The notes under the pieces: model-generated
Databases searched by the model: none
What the model saw: only the letters and a program-made list of their open reading frames with translations
What the model was told of the DNA's origin: nothing
From: Branchiostoma lanceolatum
Taxonomy: Eukaryota; Chordata; Leptocardii; Amphioxiformes; Branchiostomatidae
NCBI RefSeq assembly: GCF_035083965.1
Contig: NC_089722.1
Coordinates: forward strand, 43,090,697-43,154,696
Reading direction: 5' to 3'
Length of the DNA: 64,000 bases
Shown: positions 1-17,415 of the stretch, one piece after another
Position numbering within the stretch: the first letter of the stretch is position 1
Layout of the letters: every line of letters starts with the position of its first letter
Translations under genes and position numbers: made by a program

Positions 1-2995
1 CAGTTATAACAACATAACCTATGTGTACAACGGCTCGTTTAGTGGGTTAAGAAATCTGAAATCCTTAGACCTGTCTGGAAATGCTCTAAAGACCATTGAG
101 ATCGGTGCGTTTGCAGGGTTGAAGAATTTAGAACGTATTAATATGAGTATAGAGAGATGGGATGGTTTAATTGGATTGATATGGTCGAGGGAATCGAGAC
201 CCATGTATACTCTTCGAAATGGACTTTTCCAAGATCTGCGAAACCTGAATTATCTGCGGGTGACGATTTTCACCGATGCAGTCAGTGCGGGAGTGTTCAC
301 GGGGTTATCTAAACTTACGCATTTAGAGCTTAGTGTGAGGGATGTCAACATTTTACCCGATCACATTTTTGATGCTTTGACCTCATTGGAAATTCTGACC
401 ATAAGGGAAATCAGCAACGTCCCGAAGGAGGATCAAAAGACCACCGCTAGAAGAGTCAACAGCGGAAGTGGATTCTTACAACGACGCCTGCTGTGGGCAC
501 CGCTGTACAACCTTCGAAAAATAAGTCTCAATCATCTACCAAGAACCAGTGACCTCTACTTCGGACCTGTTTTTAGAAACTTGTCTAATGTAGAGACTAT
601 AGAAATCGATATATTTCACCACTATGCCCTCAGTGTTCAAATGTTCCGGCCGATGTTGGCGAGTCTGAAACATTTACACACTGACGCCCGGATAGCCCCC
701 GGCCTGCTGAAGTCACTCTCACATCTTCAGACGTTGGACCTCGACTATGATTATACATATCCGTACAACATTCAGGACGTCCTGCCTGAACTCCGACACA
801 CGCAGATTCAGGAGCTGTCATTTCATGTGTGGGAATCCGTAATGGACGTCATTGCGGGAATAAGAGATATTAAAAAATTGAAAACTCTGTCTTTTACAAA
901 CATTGACGCCATACAAGCTGACGCTTTTCTTGGTTTTTCACATTTACAAAGGCTGGACTTGACGCGGGGCTCATTGGATGATTTAGAAGACAAGACGTTC
1001 AGCGGACTGTCTTCACTCACTCATCTTAACTTGACACAGAACGAAATTTCTACATTGCCAGCGGGCGTATTTGAAGGACTAACCTCTCTTACTCATCTTG
1101 ATTTGAGCCATAACAACTTGGAAACCTCCCGAGCTCAACTTCCAAGGACCTTGGACTATCTTGATCTCAGTTTCAATACGTTAAACAGCAGACACACACA
1201 TCCACCACCATGTAAAATATCATTTAACTTCAGTGGTTTGAAAAGCGTGAATTATCTGAATTTGAGTCATAACGCGATTACTCAGATTGACGGCGATTGT
1301 CTACCTAGGAATATTGGTGTGCTTGATTTGCAGCACAACAATATTGACGATGTAAACATTACGAGTGCACGGTATCTCGACCTTTCTAACAACAATATCA
1401 GAAATATTGTTGGTCCTTTATTACTGACAGGTGAGCCATCAATCTTAGAAACACTTAGGCTAGATAATAATGTTCTGACAGCGAAAGGTTTACGCGACTA
1501 CTGGGTTTTACTGAAATATCAGATGAACCTGAAAACGTTGACTCTTTCTCACAACCACATCCAGTTTATCAATAGAGAACAATTCGGAGGGTTGGACCGA
1601 CTGGAACATCTGGATCTCAGTAATAACGAGATCAGCACAGTCATGCCATCCGCCTTCCGTGGACTATCGCGGCTAGCAATCCTTGATCTTAGTGACAACA
1701 AGATACAGTACATAACAGAGATGACATTTGAAGGTGTGGACAACGTGACACAATTAAACCTGGCAGCCAACAGGATAGCAGTGATTGGGAACGCCTTTCA
1801 CCGTCTGTACGGGTTGAGGAACCTGAATCTGGCGAGCAACAGATTAACTGTGTTAAATCAAACAACATTCGGTCCTGTTGTCAACCGGTTAGAGACAATA
1901 GACATTGCTGACAACCCGTTTTTGTGCGACTGCAAGTTAACGTGGTTTGTTGAGTGGGCCAACGACAAATACGACAGGGTGCCGAACTTGCACAACCCTT
2001 ATCCTGATTTTACTCGAGGCTACACATGTACCAGTCCAGCACAACTGCACGGACGACATTTGATAGACGGATTGACGCAGAAACAACATAACGACAGACA
2101 GGGGTCAACAGAAGGCACGTTCTTTGACACGGATTGTAGTCATGGATTCCGGCCCAACCGCCTCCTGGCTTGTGTGCTCGCCTCTTCGGGCATCTTCGTC
2201 GCCATGATGACCATTTTCCTGGTCGACTACCACATCGCCCGTGTTCAGTACTACCTGTGGCAGTTGGCCAAGTGGAGGAGACCGAAGATTGGCGAAGTAG
2301 AGAACCAAGAGCCGCTCAAATACACGCACGATGCTTTCCTTGCCTACAACAACCGGGACGTCATGTGGGTTGTACATGAAGCAATAAAGAATCTGGAACC
2401 TGACTACAGTCTGGTCATACACGAGAGGGACTTTGCAGTCGGCGCTCCCATTGTGGAAAACATCGCGGATGCCGTGGAAAACAGTCGGAGAACCGTCTGT
2501 ATCATCACCAGGAACTTCCTGAAGAGTCAGTGGTGCGAGTACGAGTTCCAGATGGCCCAGTACCACATGTTTGAGAAGGGGGGAAAGAGGCGTCTCATCC
2601 TGGTGTTTCTGGAGAGGATTCCTGACAGACTGCTGAAACGGTTCCGCCATCTGAACGCCGTGATGAACAGAGACACGTACCTGGTGTGGCCGGGCGACGT
2701 GCGGAAACGGCCGCTGTTCTGGAAGCGGCTGCGACACGCTCTGGGCGATCCTCTACCCCGGGACCCAGAGCCTCAGCAGCAGGTACAAGATCCGGAACGG
2801 AACATTCCGGAACAACAGGCACAGGGCCCGGAACGGAACATTGCGGAACAACAAGAACAGGCTCCGGTAAGGAACATTGTAGAAGTGCAGATACATGGCC
2901 CCATGCGGAACCTTCCGGAACAGCAAGATGAAATTCTATTGCCAGACGACCAGTGGTTTGGAGATGGAGACGACGGTCCTCTCCTACCACTGTAG
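1..2995 (+). CDS. TLR: Toll-like receptor TLR-A (5' end outside window)
   Basis: Type I membrane innate immune receptor. The frame is open from base 2 and about 84 N-terminal codons are missing by comparison with the copy at 23236. What remains is a long leucine-rich repeat ectodomain (L-x-x-L-x-L-x-x-N repeats), a C-terminal cysteine cluster with FLCDC near 1918-1935, a transmembrane stretch near 2160-2225 and a TIR domain near 2320-2745. TIR box 1 is HDAFLAY, box 2 is HERDFAVG and box 3 is the FW near 2719. The tail carries P-E-R-N-I repeats and ends in an acidic DDQWFGDGD motif. About eleven residues differ from TLR-B over 990. The BB loop has V where most TLRs have P. No frameshift is seen. 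The ligand cannot be told from sequence. Confidence 0.95.
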   Translation, partial: SYNNITYVYNGSFSGLRNLKSLDLSGNALKTIEIGAFAGLKNLERINMSIERWDGLIGLIWSRESRPMYTLRNGLFQDLRNLNYLRVTIFTDAVSAGVFTGLSKLTHLELSVRDVNILPDHIFDALTSLEILTIREISNVPKEDQKTTARRVNSGSGFLQRRLLWAPLYNLRKISLNHLPRTSDLYFGPVFRNLSNVETIEIDIFHHYALSVQMFRPMLASLKHLHTDARIAPGLLKSLSHLQTLDLDYDYTYPYNIQDVLPELRHTQIQELSFHVWESVMDVIAGIRDIKKLKTLSFTNIDAIQADAFLGFSHLQRLDLTRGSLDDLEDKTFSGLSSLTHLNLTQNEISTLPAGVFEGLTSLTHLDLSHNNLETSRAQLPRTLDYLDLSFNTLNSRHTHPPPCKISFNFSGLKSVNYLNLSHNAITQIDGDCLPRNIGVLDLQHNNIDDVNITSARYLDLSNNNIRNIVGPLLLTGEPSILETLRLDNNVLTAKGLRDYWVLLKYQMNLKTLTLSHNHIQFINREQFGGLDRLEHLDLSNNEISTVMPSAFRGLSRLAILDLSDNKIQYITEMTFEGVDNVTQLNLAANRIAVIGNAFHRLYGLRNLNLASNRLTVLNQTTFGPVVNRLETIDIADNPFLCDCKLTWFVEWANDKYDRVPNLHNPYPDFTRGYTCTSPAQLHGRHLIDGLTQKQHNDRQGSTEGTFFDTDCSHGFRPNRLLACVLASSGIFVAMMTIFLVDYHIARVQYYLWQLAKWRRPKIGEVENQEPLKYTHDAFLAYNNRDVMWVVHEAIKNLEPDYSLVIHERDFAVGAPIVENIADAVENSRRTVCIITRNFLKSQWCEYEFQMAQYHMFEKGGKRRLILVFLERIPDRLLKRFRHLNAVMNRDTYLVWPGDVRKRPLFWKRLRHALGDPLPRDPEPQQQVQDPERNIPEQQAQGPERNIAEQQEQAPVRNIVEVQIHGPMRNLPEQQDEILLPDDQWFGDGDDGPLLPL

Positions 2996-3069
2996 CCACT
3001 ATGTGTCAAAAGTTACTTCTCGTTGTTTGTTCTGAATCAAAGTGCCTGTAACTTCCAACACAATATTTG

Positions 3070-3232
3070 GACTTACCCAAATTTTTCACTAACTCCAGTC
3101 TCTCTAAATGAATGAGATATCAACCGCTTCTCTGACGTCACGTTATGCAGATAGAACACGTGACTCAGTGAGCAGTGGATCAAAATAAGCAGAAAGTTTA
3201 TGGCGCACCCGTCTCTGAGATGGTCGAAAGGC
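3070..3232 (+). repeat. 3' flank block shared by TLR and GGT genes (TLR-A copy)
   Basis: Starts 75 bp after the TLR-A stop and contains a TGACGTCA site followed by a GTTATGCA word, then a purine-rich GTTTATGGCGC segment. The same order of words occurs after the GGT stops (17234 and 39257) and after the other TLRs (26531, 48500, 56682). It may be 3'UTR or a dispersed repeat. Confidence 0.7.
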
Positions 3233-4021
3233 GTTGATGTAAATAGCTTTACGTAATTAGGTTAAATTTTCTGTCTGTATCATTAATTCTTTTATCATCA
3301 TGTTACCATTTCTAAGATCCTATTGACGTTAAATTGTTTACTATTGTTGGAAACTTTGACTTGCGTGAGCCTAAGTTTTATAGATTCGGATTTTTGTGTG
3401 ATGACGATTGATAGTTTATTGTTATATCATATAAAGTGGTGGCTTTTATCATGAGATCCAAACGGAGACCATTGATATTATGGTTAGAATCGTAAAAAAA
3501 TATAATACTACCTTTGTACATTTACTACTATAAATGACATTTATAGCTATGAAAAATGTGCTATTTAGTGCATCCTACTAATGTGATACACAATGCACAT
3601 AGCAAGTTTTAGAATTAACTTGTCGTTTTGTATTTCTTTATGTACCACAATCTCCCATGTTATCTTTATTGACAAATAGCCTTCTAACATGAGTTTACAA
3701 TAAGCTTGTCTTATAATGTTGACTACAAACATTCAGTTAATGTATATGCATACATACACTGTACAGCACCGTGTAGTTTTAGTCAATGACTGTAAGTTGA
3801 TGATATTTCGTATCATTTTGAATGATCGTACATATTTTGACATTGTACCATTACGGTTGTTGTGCTGTGTTATTATATTTGTTTTCATTATGAACCCATT
3901 AGTAATACTAATTGACATGCTGCACAGTGTGCTCTGATTTGAAATATGAAACCTGCATGAACAAACGGTCGTGTCGTGGTCATGAATGGACCGTGGGCGA
4001 TAAACGTAACGTAATGAAGGT

Positions 4022-4130
4022 AATCTCCAAGCAGAGGGTGAGGAGTTTAACACGTGTGGTGATTGAAAAAAAAAATCGGATTTGGGGGGGGGGCGTATCT
4101 GCTTGAGGTCCCGGGTCTGCTTGGGATCCT
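4022..4130. repeat. Small inverted-repeat element with CTCCAAGCAGA terminus
   Basis: CTCCAAGCAGAGG at the left is mirrored by TCTGCTTGAGG and TCTGCTTGGGA at the right, with a poly-A and poly-G centre. Related copies lie at 27460-27632 and 57540-57665. The same CTCCAAGCAGA word begins the hairpin element at 7829, so this looks like a family of miniature elements. Confidence 0.45.
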
Positions 4131-4999
4131 GTTACCGCTGTGATCCTGTGTCCGCTGTTTGGCAGGACTGCGTTTTGTCGTTTCCAACAAATGCAATTAA
4201 TGTAGCCGCGAGAAGTAATTCACACTACCGCGAGAATCAATTCAAATGTTACGTTGCACAAAGCCCACGTGAAGTGACACATGCTTCCTGCGCTAGCATG
4301 TTGTCTTCAAAGTCGTGTTAAAAATTTTCTCAAATGTGGCCTGATGTTTCTTTCCATTCTTTGACCCGTCCATAGATCCAGCCTATCATGCGGCTCCCCC
4401 GTGCGCCCACATTTATATTGCACCGTGAAGTGATCCTCACAACTTACAGCATTGCAAAAAAGACCTGGATGTGTCGGCAAACAGCTTTAAACACCGTTAA
4501 GTACTGTTTCCAACTGCCAAAGAAAGCATAATGTGTACATGTCAGCGTGTTGGCAGTGCACTGAACTATTCCGCCATGCATGACTGGAGCTGAATAGACC
4601 TTGACGGTCTGTATGCCTTTATTTTCCGGTGAGGCGTGGCGAGCCCACTGTAAGTCAATGTTAAGCGTTGGCGGTACATTATTCGCGAAGCGTAATTAGT
4701 CTCTTGAATTTTACGTAACCATGATATTTGTCGTCCTGAATTCATCGTTAAACGCATTTGAAAAATGATTCGTCACGCGTTATTTAAGAATTGCTCGAAT
4801 CACGTAGATGAACATCAGCTGCCCAAAAGTGTACTTAAGGCTAGCCCAGCCCAGAATGCAACCCTGCGAGATGAAGGTGTAAAGGGTAGTTTTAGATCAT
4901 ACCCCCCAGACCAGAATATGCCCCGGGGTAGAGTCTAGATGTACCCCCCCCCCCGTATCCTTTCGGCTACCACAGAATAGACCACCCCGCAGGATTGAA

Positions 5000-5370
5000 T
5001 ATAAAGTTTATTGCAAATTCGTGCCCGTAGGCTGATTGCAAATTGACAGCAATTCATAACGATGCAGAAACATACAGTGAAACATGCGTGTGATACAAGC
5101 GACGATGATTAAACTACGTTGCTTGTCTACAATAAGTTTCTATATATACGATACTAATACGTGGTTTGACTTCTCTGAAAGCAGTGGAAAATAAAATGTC
5201 CCACGTTTTCGATTATGAGTGGGTTGGATGGTTTCAAATGAAATATGAGTTTCTGTGAATTTCTTAATCTAGAAAAGCTAAAAGAGATTACGGGTACCTT
5301 CGTGGATAATCTGTTTCTTTCGGCTTCGAATTTGGGATATTCGCAGATAAAACGTATTTCATTTTCCATT
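5000..5370 (-). repeat. Conserved block with antisense AATAAA, function unknown
   Basis: Shared with 28830-29190 and 58495-58870. On the minus strand the block runs from a partly open frame to GCAATAAACTTT, which resembles a polyadenylation signal. Frames are open but differ in length and start between copies. It could be the 3' end of a retroelement or a terminal exon of an antisense transcript; I do not recognise the translated sequence. Confidence 0.3.
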
Positions 5371-5649
5371 TTGTATTAGATGTGTAATGGACGATTGAGA
5401 GCGTACACAAAAAAGAACAACGTTCGAAGATTTTTTTCGATTGGATTTCGAGGTCAGTAGCTAATTAATACTACATACTTACTTACTTTAAAAAACAGGT
5501 GGGGGCAAAGTCATGAACGCTAGGAAAGCAAGATGACGCTTTACAATGATCACGTGAAGCCGCGATGATGGGTGCATGATCAAGGTGTGATGTAAGCTAT
5601 ACAGAGGTGACCGTGACCGTGACCATGGCCGTGCACCCACACATGGGTC

Positions 5650-5832
5650 TCACGTGAACATTGTAAAGCGTCTTCTTGTTTTCGTAACTTTCGCGCCTTC
5701 TCGCCCACCTTTGATCAACATCCGGAGCCTCTGGTACATACATGATGATCCCAATCCCGCCTTCAACCAAGAGACACGTCAAGCCGCAGGAAAGCACCAC
5801 GATTCATCGGCCTCGACTATTAACCTGCAGCG
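5650..5832 (+). other. Candidate conserved upstream exon ending in a splice donor
   Basis: About 180 bp conserved with 29440-29619 and 59150-59316, each ending at CG|GTGAGC. An ATG-initiated frame reading MNIVKRLLVFVTFAPS is open in this copy and at 29442, but the ATG is lost in the third copy. Position upstream of the GGT genes, which have an acceptor before their first coding exon, makes a noncoding GGT first exon possible. This is inference. Confidence 0.3.
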
Positions 5833-6239
5833 GTGAGCTTAACCTTTTTCTTGGTTTTCTTTGTGTGCATATTCTTTGCTGGATACGTTCTATCCCATTC
5901 ACTGCGCTTATTTATTCCACCCTTCCCCATGAAATGGACGTTGCGCTAGGCAAAGAAAGTTGATGACATTGAGTACAAAATGAGTAGCCACCATCAGGCC
6001 TTTCTGGAGCCTGGTTACACACGAATATGGCCTCCCGACCTCCCCCCCAACCTAGCCTCCGATGCAGACTCCTCCCGGCTGTTTTCCCTTTCAAGTTATT
6101 GTTTTTATGCTATTAATTTTTTTTCCTAATTACTGGCCTTCCCGGCCAACAACAAGAAAATGATGTAATAGTAAAACGGGAACTTAGAAAATGAAAACAG
6201 CCGGAAGGAGTCTGCAAAGGAGGTTACCTCCAACCACGG

Positions 6240-6505
6240 TCGGGAAAGGTTCGGGTGCTAGGCGGGCTGTGTTTGGCTGGCATTCGGCTGTGACTGCGAG
6301 GAATGCTCTATTATTTTCAAACATTCAGCCGAAGCTAGGTACTCATTTACACCTGAGTGAAGTGATAGTGTGCTAACTATGAAGTTAGAAAAGTGGTGTG
6401 TCCAAGGACACAATTTCGGGGGTATATCGCTGGTTTCGAACCCGGGACCTCTCCGTTGTGGACGAAACACCCTACCGATTGCGCCACACGATGCCACGCA
6501 AGTAC
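6240..6505 (-). repeat. tRNA-derived SINE, minus strand
   Basis: Read on the minus strand, the head has a GTGGCGCAATCGG box-A-like segment and a GGTTCGAAACC box B (complement of 6431-6442), followed by a core with CTCAGGTGTAAATGAGTACC. The same core is found in the plus-strand SINE at 31976. Orthologous insertions sit at 29850-30115 and 59520-59815, so this insertion predates the unit duplication. Confidence 0.7.
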
Positions 6506-6779
6506 CTTTATCTGGTCGACATAGTAATTATCACAGGTTTATACCCTGTGGGCAAGTAACACTACAGCCAGCGTCAAATCTAAACCTCGTCCAACCACTA
6601 GTGCACGGCAGTGAGGAACAGTGTAAGACGGACTCCTGACACATTAAGACGTTCTCAGACAGAAGAGCCAAGATCTGCCAAGCATCCAAACTCTGGTGAG
6701 TCTTCCTATATCCTGCATGCTTGACCCATAGCGCGTGAGGCGATACCAATCCCTTCCGTTGAGGTAGGAGTATGTCCCG

Positions 6780-6935
6780 CTCACAGGGTTCGGGCACGTG
6801 CACCTTACCCCGAGGTAGCTCACGCGAGAGATGATTAGCGGCAGGGTGCACGTGGCGACTCCGGCAGCGGGGCGTGTCGCGACCCCGGCCGACGGGAGTA
6901 GTACCGTATCGCGCTGGGTCTGGTATCCAGGCTAG
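6780..6935. repeat. Single copy of a 150-bp unit that is tandemly doubled elsewhere
   Basis: GC-rich segment running from GTTCGGGCACGTG to CCAGGCTAGTC. One copy here; two tandem copies at 30394-30700 and 60080-60363. No coding potential or RNA gene was recognised in it. Confidence 0.6.
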
Positions 6936-7828
6936 TCTTTCTACTGTTTCACAACAATCCGACTTGATACGTGGCGCGTCCTTTGTTCATTTTACCGTTG
7001 AAAAAGTTGTTGGAACTGTTCAGGCAGGACGAAATGTTGGTTCCTGTGTCACATCAAATGTCGACGAGGAAACGACAGCCAAGCTGTCAGAAGCAACTCA
7101 TATGTAACTTAGCTGAGATTGGGCTGTCTTTTTTTTTTTTTTGTAATCTAGTCAATGTTTGAAAATACCCAGGATTTCTACTTTTGATTCACACACATAT
7201 GGAGTCTCATACACGTGTGTTAGGAGATCTGGAAGATATAAATATTTCTGTGTCAGGATGACAATAGGGAAAGAAAGATCACTGTAGACAACATACATGT
7301 GTTGTCCTGACAATACACATGATAACTGCATTTTTTTCTGCTTCGTATGCTATAATTCCATATGGTGCATGGCGGGGAATTCATACTTGCAGCATTTGAA
7401 AGTTAGGCTAAGGTAAATAACATTAGACATGACTTAAAGCAAAGCAAGTACTCAGGCCTGGTTTGTATGATTTACGAGAAAATGTTATGATATGTTATGT
7501 TATGTTATGATCTATAGTCCATCATGTACTAGTAGTAACTATCACACACGTTAGCGACTGTTTCCACCACATGGCTGCTTGTTTTACACAACAGGATGAC
7601 CCCCCGCCATATGACCATAAGGCCAACGTCATATAGAAGAAAAATAGCATGATGGTGGGGTGGGAGAAGGGATTTGAGGGCCATGAAAAAATTGGCCTAG
7701 GGGGATGGCCATGGTAAAAATTCGGAAGATTGGGCACAAAGCTACAATTAGTGAAGGCTTACTCAATTTTTGCCCGTCGCTTAGATAGCAACAATTTCCT
7801 CTAGGTTAGCGTCGTTCATCTGGGTTGG

Positions 7829-7981
7829 TACTCTCCAAGCAGAGGTTGGCGGGGAAGGTTGTGACCGTTGTACTGCATATGCCCCGCTTTTGTCCGCTCT
7901 CCTCACCAACTGCACAAAAAAAACGCGGCATATGCAGTAAAACGGTCACAACCTTCCCCACCAACCTCTGCTTGAAGAGTA
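7829..7981. mobile_element. Hairpin MITE with 9-bp target duplication
   Basis: Near-perfect inverted repeat: arms of about 62 bp (TACTCTCCAAGCAGAGG at the left, its near-complement at the right) around a loop of about 30 bp. It is bounded by direct repeats CTGGGTTGG at 7820-7828 and 7982-7990. The 9-bp duplication suggests a Mutator-like origin. A copy lies at 61194-61336. The TLR-B unit has only a single CTGGGTTGG at 30960-30968. Confidence 0.75.
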
Positions 7982-8414
7982 CTGGGTTGGGCCAATTTTG
8001 CTGCATTCCTTTGGGTTGGGTTGGGTCGTGGATCGGTCTTGCCGCATTCTTGCATGTACACGTTTGGCTATCAAACACCATGTTTTGCCAAAAAATGTAT
8101 TTTGATTCTGAAATTCACTAGAATTGATTGAATCACATTACAACATCCGTAAAAACAGTAAAACTAGTCTATCAAAACAATGAAGTGTGTGCAAAGCAAA
8201 AAACAGCGAAACGTGTGCACCTCCCCAAAACAGTGGAATGTGCCACAACAATGAGACGCCTCTGGGGCTTTTAAGTGTCGCGTAGCAAAAGTCGTTATGT
8301 CTAAAAGTGGTCGGTGTGTCGCGCAGAAAAAAATCAGAGTTTTGAGAAATTAGAAATTTCCTTGCTTGTGTAAGGATCTACCTGGAGAACCGTATGCATG
8401 GGACCAGGCGGCAT

Positions 8415-8875
8415 TGAGTGAGTGAGTGAGTGAGTGAGTGAGTGAGTGAGTGAGTGAGTGAGTGAGTGAGTGAGTGAGTGAGTGAGTGAGTGAGTGAGTG
8501 AGTGAGTGAATGAGTATGTGAGTGAGTGAATGAGTGAGTGAGTGAGTGAGTGAGTGAGTGAGTGAGTGATAGTGAGTGAGTGAGTGAGTGAGTGAATGAG
8601 TGAGTGAGTGAGTGAGTGAATGAGTGAGTGAATGAATGAATGAATGAGTGAGTGAGTGAGTGAGTGAGTGAGTGAATGAGTGAGTGAGTGAATGAGTATG
8701 TGAGTGAGTGAATGAGTGAGTGAGTGAGTGAGTGATAGTGAGTGAGTGAGTGAGTGAGTGAATGAGTGAGTGAGTGAGTGAGTGAATGAGTGAGTGAATG
8801 AATGAATGAATGAATGAGTGAGTGAGTGAGTGAGTGAGTGAGTGAATGAGTGAGTGAGTGAGTGACTGAGTGTGT
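8415..8875. repeat. (TGAG)n tetranucleotide array
   Basis: About 460 bp of TGAG repeats with GAATGAGT and GATAGTGAG interruptions; part of the array (around 8520-8640) recurs at 8700-8820 as a higher-order repeat. The word GTGTAAGGAT occurs on both sides (near 8368 and 8877). The matching place in the TLR-B unit (about 31340) has no array. The long THSL-type reading frames on the minus strand are translation of the repeat. Confidence 0.9.
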
Positions 8876-9760
8876 GTGTGTAAGGATAGACACAGCTGAA
8901 GTTGGACACAGCTTCATGCCATAGACCCAGAGATACAGTGTAATAAGTATTCTAGACATGTGCGTTTCCCAATGATTTGACCTTTTTACGTCGGCAACAT
9001 ATTAATCAAAACCCTTCAGCCTCGTCTTTAGTTTTACTCCTGAATCAGTAAAGTTTGTCCGCGACACGATTTTGTCCTTTATGACAAAGTCAAACATCAT
9101 GGACATAACAAATGTTTTAATGAGATTTTGAGATGTTAATCTTTCTACTGATCGCGTACATGTATGTCAGAACCAGTTTTATCTAGGTATGTCGCGTAAC
9201 CTTCCTGACCCTGCGACAGCAGACTCTTCAAGTTACACCCATTCATGTTGCCCAAGGGATGAGTCATGGCTTTGCAATGTTGCCCATAACGACCCAATAG
9301 TACACACAGTATGTAACAAGAGTTCAGAGACCTCATACCTCCATGACATATCTAGATTTTTTTCTATTTCTCTTGCCTCATTGATCATGCAAATAAGGGT
9401 GTAGCTAGCACAATCTATTTCTTCCTTTTGTAAACCTCTACCAACAAACGAAATACCATCCAGACCCGTTGATGAAGGTCAGTCACTGACGAAACATACA
9501 AGATGCTGTCTGAAACGTCTGTTTCAAAAGTTTATCCAGTTTCTTGAGTAACTATTTTTGGCGTACCATCCAGATCGATATACGACTTCTCGGGTTATGC
9601 TGTCCACCGACAGACAGACAGACAAACAAACCAACACACACACGCAGACACAAGCTACCGAGAACTTAACCGTCGGTAAAAATCACACACAACTGTAGTA
9701 CACAACAATCACTCATGCCAATCTCGCCGAGACAGAAGACCTCTGTTCGGCCCCTTGACA

Positions 9761-10504
9761 GGGTAGGGGGAAAACCCTGTATAGGTACCCGTACCCGTAT
9801 AGGTATACCGGTATACCCCTTTTGGGGCCCCAACAAGCCAGGAAACACGCTATGACGTCCGCCATATGGGGCACCCAGAACGGCTTTTTTTACGGTCTCC
9901 ACATTGATATAAGACACAAACAGTTGACCATACTCGGTCAGAAAATAGCTGAACAATCATATTTTAGGATCTTTTTATTTCTATGAAAGACTGAGTTTGG
10001 GAAAATACGGAATTTGCGAATTACGAAGTTCGTACGGAGAGCCTGTCAGAACTAGCCAATAACTCGCAATAAGTGGCTACTTTCCGTCTGCCATGCATGG
10101 CGGACCTTCCGTGCATCGAGAACGGCGTTTCCTGTAGGTTTTACGCAGGTTTACTGGCAGCTCCAGCCAAACAGATCATAAGTATTACATCTGAAGATAA
10201 TAAAAAGCGGAAAGGTTGATAGTTTGTGTTTTTTTCTATTTCTTTTCAGAACGGGTTTAGTTGAAAGGTCTCCGAGAATCCAAAAATATGATTGTTCAGC
10301 TATTTTCTGACCGAGTATGGTCAACTGTTTGTGTCTTATATCAATGTGGAGACCGTAAAAAAACAGCCGTTCTGGGTGCCCATATGACGGCCATCATACT
10401 AGCGTGTTTCCTGGCTTGTTGGGGCCCCTAAAGGGGTATACCGGTATACCTATACGGGTACCTATACGGGTACGGGTACCTATACAGGGTTTTCCCCTTA
10501 CCCC
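9761..10504. mobile_element. 744-bp foldback element with 8-bp target duplication
   Basis: Long inverted-repeat arms, about 9761-9972 and 10274-10504, separated by a spacer of about 300 bp. Ends read GGGTAGGGGGAAAACC and, inverted, GGGGTAAGGGGAAAACC. Flanking direct repeats CCTTGACA lie at 9753-9760 and 10505-10512. No transposase frame is present, so it is non-autonomous; an 8-bp duplication is typical of hAT elements. The arms include nested palindromic GGTATACCGGTATACC. An apparently identical copy begins at 63388. Confidence 0.75.
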
Positions 10505-10892
10505 CCTTGACATGGCACGGTAAGCTGCGGATGCACGTAGGGTCGGTTTACACGAGGCACATACCACGAATGTCCTACGACACTTGTCGCGAGATTTTCT
10601 AACCCGTGTAAACAGGCCTCGCGATGCGCCTCGGCGTTTTTCCAGGGTTGACGTACGACACATCCGCGGCGGGGAGCCCATCCTCGTGAAAACGGAAAAG
10701 TGTCGCAGGCAGCCCATTTCCGCGTCGCGGTTCACGGCAGTCGTGTGTGTACCAAAGAGTGTCATAGGCGAATGTCGGCGACAAACGTCGTACGTCGTGA
10801 AAAGTGCCTCGTATAAACCGGCCCTATATAGTGTCAGTGGCCCGTCTCGTGTCAAGAACTATTTCTAACACGCGACAACTTCTTTCATGCAG
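10505..10892. other. GGT-1 upstream region
   Basis: About 390 bp between the foldback element and the inferred acceptor (CAG ending at 10892) of the first coding exon. It holds short open frames on both strands but none conserved in the GGT-2 unit. The last 60 bp (TCAGTGGCCCGTCTCGTGTC onward) are recognisable upstream of GGT-2 near 32808. No TATA box or other core promoter element stands out. Confidence 0.4.
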
Positions 10893-10929
10893 TTAACAAG
10901 AACAGCCGCATCAACGCTTCTGGAAGAAG

Positions 10930-17175
<6,246 letters not shown>

Positions 17176-17233
17176 AGCAAACGTGTTAACTGGCATTCTG
17201 AAGCAAGGTCTAACTGTAGCTTCCAGCAGAAAC

Positions 17234-17415
17234 ATGGTACTTACCCACATTTTCGACTGTCTGATCCCAGTCTTTGTCAATGAATGAGCAATCCACCGCT
17301 TCTGTGACGTCACGTTATGCAAACAGAGCACCTGACGTGGCCAGAAGTGGATCATAAATTGTACAAAGTTTATGGCACCCCCCGTCTCTGCTAGGGATGG
17401 TTGCAAAGCCCTTTG
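17234..17415 (+). repeat. 3' flank block shared by GGT and TLR genes (GGT-1 copy)
   Basis: Begins 59 bp after the GGT-1 stop. It contains TGACGTCACGTTATGCA and AAAGTTTATGGC in the same order and spacing as the block after the TLR stops. It may be part of the GGT 3'UTR. Confidence 0.7.

Larger units (their letters stand above)
3233..9760. other. Intergenic region downstream of TLR-A
   Basis: No convincing protein-coding gene. It is collinear with 26696-31900 and 56846-63387. 3233-4020 is AT-rich 3' flank with nothing recognisable. Further on lie a small inverted-repeat element (4022), a conserved block with an antisense polyadenylation signal (5000), a candidate upstream exon (5650), a minus-strand SINE (6240), a hairpin element (7829) and a TGAG array (8415), each listed separately. 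A run of G at 4084-4093 and a short CAGA/CAAA microsatellite near 9605-9650 are also visible. Confidence 0.6.

Noticed and set aside
8334-8959. Long minus-strand frames of THSLTHSL type (also 61693-62538)
   Set aside because: Pure translation of the TGAG array. Several frames are open at once and the flanks are noncoding in the other unit.
9666-9956. 96-aa minus-strand frame, identical at 63293-63583
   Set aside because: It lies across one arm of the foldback element; its identity reflects the duplicated DNA, and it has no recognisable domain.
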